From positions 62,001 through 126,000 of the forward strand of contig JBQNAL010000004.1 of NCBI GenBank assembly GCA_052170475.1: a stretch of DNA of 64,000 bases, read 5' to 3'. Each line of letters opens with the position of its first letter. The stretch's first letter is position 1. This document shows positions 58,884 to 64,000 of this stretch, piece after piece. The notes beneath the pieces are model-generated. The model searched no databases, had not been told where the DNA came from, and saw only the letters and a program-made list of their open reading frames with translations. Source of the stretch: CAJPQU01 sp052170475 (GTDB lineage: Bacteria; Bacillota; Negativicutes; Selenomonadales; Selenomonadaceae). The translations under genes were made by a program, and so were the position numbers.

Positions 58884-58926
58884 ATGAGCGCTCATATATC
58901 GCCCGCTTCGTGGTCGGGATACGACC
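58884..58926. promoter_or_regulatory. Two inverted repeats upstream of hcp, candidate operators
   Basis: ATGAGCGCTCAT (58884-58895) is a perfect 12-bp palindrome; GGTCG-GGATA-CGACC (58912-58926) is a second dyad, 28 bases before the hcp ATG. Both could bind the adjacent Crp/Fnr-type regulator, though neither matches the classical FNR or CRP site. Confidence 0.5.
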
Positions 58927-58954
58927 GAGTAGAAAAGAGCGGAGGAGGATTTCC

Positions 58955-60583
58955 ATGGAAAATCAGATGTTTTGCTTTCAATGTCAGGAGACGGCCGGTG
59001 GTCGGGGTTGTACGGTGCGCGGCGTCTGCGGCAAGACGCCGCCGGTGGCCGCGATGCAGGATCTTCTCGTCTATGTGACGAAGGGGGTTGGCGTTGTCGC
59101 TACGAAGATGCGCGAAGCGGGGCTGGATGTCCCCGAGGCCGTGGATCGCTTGGTGACGGAAAACCTCTTCGTGACGATCACCAATGCGAATTTTGATGAG
59201 GAAGCCATTAGGGATCGCGTGGCGCGGACGATGGCGCTTCGAGATGAGCTGTGCGCGGCACTGGGCGAGGCGGTGCTGCCGGACGCCGCGACGTGGCAAG
59301 GGCCGCGGGAAGAGTACGCGGCGAAAGCGGCTGCGGTGGGGGTTCTCCGGACGGAGAACGAGGACGTGCGGAGTCTGCGGGAGCTTACGCTCTACGGACT
59401 CAAAGGCTTGGCGGCCTACGTCAAGCACGCCAACATGTTAGGGGGCGACAGCCGCGAGATCGACGCATTCATCCAGTCGGCGCTGGCAAGGCTCTTGGAC
59501 GATTCTTTGGACGGCGCGGCCTTGACGGCGCTGGCGCTCGAGACGGGAAAATTCGGCGTAGACGGCATGGCGCTCTTGGACGCCTCAAATACCGGCGCTT
59601 ACGGCGATCCTGAGATCACGACGGTGGACTTAGGGGTGCGGAAAAATCCGGGCATTTTGATTTCCGGCCACGACTTGCGGGATCTGGAAATGCTCTTGGA
59701 GCAGACGGCGGGGACGGGCGTGGACGTCTACACGCACGGGGAAATGCTGCCGGCGCACTATTATCCGGCGTTCAAAAAATATCCGCACTTTGCGGGCAAT
59801 TACGGCAACGCATGGTGGAAGCAGAAGGAAGAATTTGACGCCTTCCACGGGCCCATCCTGATGACGACGAACTGCGTCGTCCCGCCGGCGGATTCCTATC
59901 GAGATCGGCTCTACACGACGGGCGCGGTGGGGGTCGCGGGCTGCCCGCACATCGCGGGGGACAGGAAGCACAAGGATTTTTCCGCGCTCATCGCGCAGGC
60001 GAAGCAGTGTCCACCCCCGACGGAACTGGAGCAGGGAACCATCGTGGGCGGCTTCGCCCATGCGCAGGTGTTCGCCCTGGCGGACAAAGTGGTGGAAGCC
60101 GTCAAGAGCGGCGCCATCCGAAAGTTTGTCGTCATGGCCGGGTGCGACGGCCGCATGAAGTCGCGGGCGTACTACCGGGAATTTGCGGAAAAGCTGCCAA
60201 AGGACACGGTGATCCTGACGGCGGGCTGCGCCAAGTACAAGTACATCAAGCTTCCCTTGGGCGACATTGGCGGGATTCCCAGGGTGCTGGACGCGGGGCA
60301 GTGCAACGATTCGTATTCGTTGGTGCGCATCGCGCTGAAATTGCAGGAGGCCTTCGGCCTCGCCAGCGTCAATGATTTGCCGGTGGTCTATAACATCGCT
60401 TGGTACGAGCAGAAGGCGGTCATCGTCCTCTTGGCGCTCCTCCACCTTGGCGTGAAGAACATTCATCTCGGCCCCACGCTGCCCGCGTTCCTCTCGCCGA
60501 ACGTGGCGAAGGTGCTGGTGGAAACGTTCGGCATCGGCACCATCACCGATGTGGAAAGCGATTTGGCGTCGATGATCGGCTGA
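58955..60583 (+). CDS. hcp: Hydroxylamine reductase (hybrid cluster protein)
   Basis: A 542-residue Hcp. The N-terminal CFQCQETAGGRGCTVRGVCGK carries the four cysteines of the first Fe-S cluster; further cysteine and histidine ligands of the hybrid cluster appear in GHDLRDLEMLLEQT, TNCVVPP, GCPHIAGD, GCDGRMKSR, TAGCAKYKY and DAGQCNDSYS. It reduces hydroxylamine, and in vivo is linked to nitric oxide detoxification. ATG 58955 follows GGAGGA; the longer frame upstream overlaps the candidate operators. Confidence 0.96.
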   Translation: MENQMFCFQCQETAGGRGCTVRGVCGKTPPVAAMQDLLVYVTKGVGVVATKMREAGLDVPEAVDRLVTENLFVTITNANFDEEAIRDRVARTMALRDELCAALGEAVLPDAATWQGPREEYAAKAAAVGVLRTENEDVRSLRELTLYGLKGLAAYVKHANMLGGDSREIDAFIQSALARLLDDSLDGAALTALALETGKFGVDGMALLDASNTGAYGDPEITTVDLGVRKNPGILISGHDLRDLEMLLEQTAGTGVDVYTHGEMLPAHYYPAFKKYPHFAGNYGNAWWKQKEEFDAFHGPILMTTNCVVPPADSYRDRLYTTGAVGVAGCPHIAGDRKHKDFSALIAQAKQCPPPTELEQGTIVGGFAHAQVFALADKVVEAVKSGAIRKFVVMAGCDGRMKSRAYYREFAEKLPKDTVILTAGCAKYKYIKLPLGDIGGIPRVLDAGQCNDSYSLVRIALKLQEAFGLASVNDLPVVYNIAWYEQKAVIVLLALLHLGVKNIHLGPTLPAFLSPNVAKVLVETFGIGTITDVESDLASMIG

Positions 60584-60621
60584 GCGGGCGAAAAATTTTT
60601 ACTTTTTGCTGTTTTGACCTA

Positions 60622-60649
60622 TTGACTTTTTGCCTTTTTGCGCTATAAT
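60622..60649 (+). promoter_or_regulatory. Promoter of hsp20
   Basis: TTGACT (60622-60627), 16 bases, TATAAT (60644-60649). Predicts a leader of about 110 bases ahead of hsp20. No CIRCE inverted repeat is seen. Confidence 0.75.
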
Positions 60650-60700
60650 AAAGACTGTAAGAAGGAACCGAAGAGGATGCGCCGAGAACGACGGCGGCGC

Positions 60701-60722
60701 GAGGAATCGCTTCGGCTTCCTC
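60701..60722 (+). promoter_or_regulatory. Hairpin with UUCG loop in the hsp20 leader
   Basis: GAGGAA and GC pair with GC and TTCCTC around TTCG, with a two-base bulge. The right arm CTTCCTC (60716-60722) can alternatively pair with GGGGAAG (60744-60750) next to the ribosome binding site, so a temperature-dependent switch is conceivable. Confidence 0.45.
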
Positions 60723-60767
60723 CCACAAAATATGCCAGACATAGGGGAAGAAAGGGGATTGATTTTT

Positions 60768-61229
60768 ATGTTTGGTTTGGTACCGTTTGGTTCGAGAAAT
60801 GATTTGGCGAAGCGGGAAGATTCGTTCGAGCGACTGTTTGATCTCTTCCGGGAGCCGTTTTTCCACGGGGCGCTGACGCCGCTTCGGGAATTGGGCGCGC
60901 TCTCGTCCTTTAAGGTAGACGTGAAGGATAACGGCGACGCCTATGAGCTGACGGCGGATCTGCCCGGGGTGAAGAAGGAAGAGATCGCCCTGAGCTACGA
61001 GAACAGCTATCTGACCATCGCGACGACGCGGGAAGAGAGCAAAGAGGAAAAGGACGAGAAGGAGAGCTATATCCGCCGGGAACGCTCGGTGGGCAGCGCG
61101 TCGCGCTCCTTCTACATCGACGACGTGGATGAAGCGAAGGTGAGCGCCGAGTTTAAGGACGGGGTCCTCAAGGTGACGCTGCCGAAGGCGGCGGCTCCGG
61201 CAGGGAAGAAGGCCATCGAGATCCGCTGA
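60768..61229 (+). CDS. Small heat shock protein, Hsp20/alpha-crystallin family
   Basis: A 153-residue sHsp. The alpha-crystallin domain covers about 45-145: FKVDVKDNGDAYELTADLPGVKKEEIALSYENSYLTI, SYIRRERSVGSASRSFYI and AEFKDGVLKVTLPKA (G-V-L motif), ending in KKAIEIR (the IxI/V tail). It holds unfolded proteins in a refoldable state. ATG 60768 follows AAAGGGG; the upstream in-frame extension lies in the leader. Confidence 0.95.
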   Translation: MFGLVPFGSRNDLAKREDSFERLFDLFREPFFHGALTPLRELGALSSFKVDVKDNGDAYELTADLPGVKKEEIALSYENSYLTIATTREESKEEKDEKESYIRRERSVGSASRSFYIDDVDEAKVSAEFKDGVLKVTLPKAAAPAGKKAIEIR

Positions 61230-61282
61230 AGAAAGCGCCGCCGCCGATTCAACGGCAAAAGCAGCGCCTGCGCCAGAGCAGC

Positions 61283-61320
61283 AAAGAAGCCCCGAAGGGT
61301 GAACCCTTCGGGGCTTCTTT
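61283..61320. terminator. Bidirectional terminator between hsp20 and the YoeB locus
   Basis: A perfect 17-bp stem (61283-61299 with 61304-61320), TGAA loop, with AAAG on the left and CTTT on the right. Confidence 0.9.
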
Positions 61321-61334
61321 GCGATCTGCCCACC

Positions 61335-61598
61335 CTATGCGTCGTCGTAGTGTCCTCGGCAGGCGATGATACGGATATAGTCCGTCGTCGTGTCATACAC
61401 GATGCGATTGGCGGCGTCAATGCGGCGGCTCCAATAGCCAGACAGCGCGCCGCGCAAGGCTTCCGGTTTTCCGATGCCATCGAAGGCGTTCCGCTGCATG
61501 TCTTTTACGAGTTCATTGATCCGCTTCAAGGTTTTTCGATCCTGTTTTTGCCAGTAGAGATAGTCCTCCCATGCGCGGTCTTCCCACAGGACGTTCAA
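61335..61598 (-). CDS. yoeB: YoeB family mRNA interferase toxin
   Basis: An 87-residue YoeB: WEDRAWEDYLYWQKQDRKTLKRINELVKDMQR, then GIGKPEALRGALSGYWSRRI, and the terminal RIIACRGHYDD with the catalytic His-Tyr. YoeB binds the ribosome and cuts mRNA at the A site. The start overlaps the antitoxin stop by four bases. Normal partner is YefM; here the partner is of the RelB/DinJ type. Confidence 0.95.
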   Translation of the reverse strand: MNVLWEDRAWEDYLYWQKQDRKTLKRINELVKDMQRNAFDGIGKPEALRGALSGYWSRRIDAANRIVYDTTTDYIRIIACRGHYDDA

Positions 61599-61861
61599 GG
61601 CTCTTCCTCAATCAGGTCGTGGGCGGTGAATTTCGCGGTGCCGTTTTTTACATCGTCAGCGATGCGCGTTAAGTGGGCGATATTTTTTGGGGCGTAAAAG
61701 GGATCGAGGGAAACGTCAAAGGGAATGCGCTGTTCCCGGCTCATTTTTTTTGCGAAAATCGTGAATGCTGTGGTCATATTCATCCCTAAGTCATGACAGA
61801 CGTCTTCCATGCTGCGCTTTAAGTCTGTGTCCATCGGGATGTTGACAAAAGTTTGTGCCAT
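61595..61861 (-). CDS. RelB/DinJ family antitoxin
   Basis: An 88-residue protein. FVNIPMDTDLKRSMEDVCHDLGMNMTTAFTIFAKKMSREQRIPFDV is the RelB/DinJ ribbon-helix-helix domain; the C-terminal half would wrap the toxin. First gene of the pair, ATG 61861 after GGAGG; the longer frame upstream overlaps sufU. It should repress the operon and neutralise YoeB. Confidence 0.93.
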   Translation of the reverse strand: MAQTFVNIPMDTDLKRSMEDVCHDLGMNMTTAFTIFAKKMSREQRIPFDVSLDPFYAPKNIAHLTRIADDVKNGTAKFTAHDLIEEEP

Positions 61862-61934
61862 GGCGCTTCCTCCTTCATGGCTCGTTCTTATCCGTCGGCT
61901 AACATATCCTTCGTCATCTCGTTGGCTCTGCGCC

Positions 61935-62366
61935 CTACTTTCCCTCGTGCAATACCTCATCCAAGGTGTGCCAAGAGAGAACGGCGCATTTGACGCGGGC
62001 GGGGAGGTTGGCGATGCTTTTCAGTGCGGCGGCGTCTTCCAATTCTTCCAAGGCTGCGTCGTCCTCGATTTCCCCTTTGATCATGGCCAAAAAGAGGGCG
62101 GTGAGACGCTCTGCCTTCTCTACCGGCTGACCTTCGATGAGGTCGATCATGAGGGAGGTGGAGGCTTGGGAGATGGCGCAGCCGACGCCGGTGAAGGCGG
62201 CGCTTTCGATGACGCCGTTTTTGACCTCTACTTCCAGCGTGATCTCGTCGCCGCAGCTGGGGTTTCGTCCCTTGAGGACGGCGGTGGGATGTTCCAGATG
62301 GCGGCGGTGGGCGGGATTTCGGCTCTCCTCCGCGATGAGTTCCGTGTAAATCTCTTCAAGACCCAA
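61935..62366 (-). CDS. sufU: Fe-S cluster assembly sulfur acceptor SufU
   Basis: A 143-residue SufU. Cysteine ligands are in NPSCGDEITLEVEV, GVGCAISQASTSLM and RVKCAVLSWHTLDE. In Firmicutes SufU takes sulfur from SufS via a zinc site. TTG start at 62366 with GGAGG nine bases ahead; it overlaps sufS by 11 bases. Last gene of the suf unit. Confidence 0.93.
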   Translation of the reverse strand: MGLEEIYTELIAEESRNPAHRRHLEHPTAVLKGRNPSCGDEITLEVEVKNGVIESAAFTGVGCAISQASTSLMIDLIEGQPVEKAERLTALFLAMIKGEIEDDAALEELEDAAALKSIANLPARVKCAVLSWHTLDEVLHEGK

Positions 62367-63591
62367 GGTGCATGACCTCCCGCACTTTTTTCAGCGCCGC
62401 GATCCAGCGGTCAACGTCGTCTTTCGTATTGTAGAAGTAGAAGCTGGCGCGGCAGGTGGCGTTCTGTCCTAAATACGTCATGAGCGGCTGGGCGCAGTGA
62501 TGGCCGCCCCGCACGGCCACGCCCTCCGCGTCCAAGATGGTGGAGACGTCGTGGGGGTGGACATCCTTCACGTTGAAGGTGATGATCCCCGTCTTGTTGC
62601 TTCGCGTCGTGTCGCAGCCGTACAGCTCGAGGTAGGGGAGGGCGCGAAGGCGCGGCAGGGCATAGTCCAAAAGTTCCTGCTCAATGGCCTCGATGCGCTC
62701 GAAGCCCACGCTTTCCAAGTAGTCGATGGCAGCGGTAAGCCCCGCCGCACCGCCGACGTTCTGCGTGCCCGCTTCAAATTTTGCGGGGAGCTCTGCGAAG
62801 GTCGTCTCCTGCTCCTCGACGTATTCGATCATGTCGCCGCCGGTGAGGAAGGGCGGCATGGCGGAGAGGAGCGCATGGCGGCCGTAGAGGACGCCGATCC
62901 CCATGGGAGAAAGCATCTTATGCCCGGAGAAGGCGAAAAAGTCCGCGCCTAAGGCCTGCACGTCAACTGCCATGTGTGCTACGCTCTGGGCGCCGTCCAC
63001 CACGACTACGGCGCCGACATGGTGGGCGCGGTCGGCGATGTCCCTCACCGGGTTGATGAGCCCCAAGACGTTCGACACATGAGTCACGGCGACGAGTTTC
63101 GTTCGGGGCGTGATCTTCTCCTCGATGTCCTTTTGCGAAAGGTTCCCGTCCGGCTCCAAGTAGATGTAGTTCAGCTTCGCCCCGGTAGCCTTCGCCGCCT
63201 GTTGCCAGGGGACGAGGTTGCTGTGGTGTTCGGCGATGGTGAGGAGGATCTCGTCGCCCGGGTGGAGCGTCGTCCTGCCGTAGCTATAAGCGACTAAGTT
63301 CAGCGCCTCGGTGGCGTTCTTCGTGAAGATGATCTCTTCCGTTTTCGGCGCGTGGATGAAGCGGCGCACCCTTTCTCGGGCGGTTTCGTAGACTTCGGTG
63401 GCTTTGATCGAGAGCGCGTAGGCGCCCCGGTGGGGGTTGGCGTTACAGCCGCCGTAGTAGCCGCACATCGCCTGTATCATGCTCTCCGGCTTTTGGGTGG
63501 TCGCGCCGTTGTCCAAGTAGACGATGGGGCGGCCGTTCATGTCCTGCTTCAGCAGGGGAAAATCGCGGCGAAATGCTTCGGCGTCACGCAT
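62356..63591 (-). CDS. sufS: Cysteine desulfurase SufS
   Basis: A 411-residue PLP enzyme of group II. LDNGATTQKP opens the fold; ITIAEHHSNLVPW, DGAQSVAHM and FAFSGHKMLSPMGIGVLYG with the PLP-binding lysine (SGHK, about 227-230), and RGGHHCAQPLMTYL with the catalytic-loop cysteine (about 362-375) are seen. It removes sulfur from cysteine for Fe-S assembly. It overlaps sufD upstream and sufU downstream. Confidence 0.96.
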   Translation of the reverse strand: MRDAEAFRRDFPLLKQDMNGRPIVYLDNGATTQKPESMIQAMCGYYGGCNANPHRGAYALSIKATEVYETARERVRRFIHAPKTEEIIFTKNATEALNLVAYSYGRTTLHPGDEILLTIAEHHSNLVPWQQAAKATGAKLNYIYLEPDGNLSQKDIEEKITPRTKLVAVTHVSNVLGLINPVRDIADRAHHVGAVVVVDGAQSVAHMAVDVQALGADFFAFSGHKMLSPMGIGVLYGRHALLSAMPPFLTGGDMIEYVEEQETTFAELPAKFEAGTQNVGGAAGLTAAIDYLESVGFERIEAIEQELLDYALPRLRALPYLELYGCDTTRSNKTGIITFNVKDVHPHDVSTILDAEGVAVRGGHHCAQPLMTYLGQNATCRASFYFYNTKDDVDRWIAALKKVREVMHLGS

Positions 63592-64000
63592 GGGACAGTC
63601 TCCCTTCTATGGCGGCGCGGATCTCCTCCGCCAGCGCCGCGTCCGAAAGGCGAGAGAGGACGGGGGCGAGAGCCGCTTCCACGACGAGTTTCTTCGCTTC
63701 TTCGCCATCTAGCCCTCGGCTCATGAGATAAAAGAGCTTGTTTTCGTCCATTTTGCCGATGGTGACGGCGTGGTGGCCGTCTACGTCCGCTTCCCCGGAG
63801 AGCATGAGCGGCACCGAGCGGTTGCGCACCTTCGGGGAGAGGAGGATGACTTCCTCGCTCTCGCGGCCAACGGAGCCGGCGGAGCCGCTGGTGAAATCGA
63901 GCGTGCCGCGAAAGATTTTTTCGGCCTCGCCTGCCAATGCGCCGTAGACGCGCATGGTGGCGTTCGTTTCCGGCGCCTTCTGCCGGATGGTATAGTTCAT
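63584..64000 (-). CDS. sufD: Fe-S cluster assembly scaffold SufD (SufB/SufD family), 3' part
   Basis: The C-terminal 138 residues of a SufB/SufD-family protein: ILLSPKVRNRSVPLMLSGEADVDGHHAVTIGKMDENKLFYLMSRGLDGEEAKKLVVEA is the highly conserved end of the beta-helix and helical cap. Position before sufS argues for SufD. The gene continues past the window edge, and the ATG-like codon at 64000 is probably internal. It overlaps sufS by eight bases. Confidence 0.85.
   Translation of the reverse strand: MNYTIRQKAPETNATMRVYGALAGEAEKIFRGTLDFTSGSAGSVGRESEEVILLSPKVRNRSVPLMLSGEADVDGHHAVTIGKMDENKLFYLMSRGLDGEEAKKLVVEAALAPVLSRLSDAALAEEIRAAIEGRLSHA

Overview
The window looks like chromosomal DNA around the replication origin of a diderm Firmicute, most likely class Negativicutes (Selenomonas/Veillonella-type relatives). 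The evidence is a Firmicutes-style origin order (mnmE-jag-yidC-yidD-rnpA-rpmH <- oriC -> dnaA-dnaN-rlbA-recF-dciA-remB-gyrB) together with a type V autotransporter that needs an outer membrane. The genus cannot be fixed from sequence reading alone. Genes on either side of oriC mostly point away from it, as expected for leading-strand genes.

Layout. 1-5.4 kb: an operon of carrier proteins, FabG-like reductases, a FabH-like synthase, a GNAT protein and AMP-forming ligases, probably making an acyl group for a surface or flagellar structure; an orphan FliD-like protein follows on the other strand. 6.7-10.3 kb: a VOC protein, an SprT-like protease, a DUF4446 protein and parB-parA. 10.3-14.5 kb: six parS-like sites spread around a GNAT gene, a free-standing methionine-synthase activation protein and a MetH lacking that domain. 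14.6-19.5 kb: a BrnT toxin with an unusual partner, a stand-alone AICAR transformylase, an exported basic protein and a diguanylate cyclase. 19.5-34.7 kb: rsmG, mnmG, mnmE, jag, yidC, yidD, rnpA, rpmH, then dnaA, an oriC with DnaA boxes and a candidate DnaA-trio, a MntA-HepT type VII toxin-antitoxin pair sitting between oriC and dnaN, then dnaN to gyrB.

34.7-51.7 kb: a large surface-glycan locus directly behind gyrB, where gyrA would often lie. It has an AT-richer part (acetyltransferase, methyltransferase, epimerase, six glycosyltransferases including a GT11-type fucosyltransferase), a toxin-antitoxin pair, and a GC-richer part with the GDP-L-fucose pathway (gmd, manC, fcl), a priming sugar-phosphate transferase and an ABC flippase. 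Together these predict a fucose-containing lipid-linked glycan. 51.8-58.8 kb: a dicarboxylate/amino-acid symporter, a 1102-residue autotransporter, HtpX and a Crp/Fnr regulator preceded by a striking repeat/hairpin/DnaA-box leader. 58.9-64 kb: hydroxylamine reductase, Hsp20, a YoeB/DinJ-type toxin-antitoxin pair, and the sufD-sufS-sufU iron-sulfur genes, running off the right edge.

Four toxin-antitoxin loci and one Rpn-type nuclease within 64 kb of origin-proximal DNA are a notable theme. Start codons below were often moved inward to match visible ribosome binding sites.
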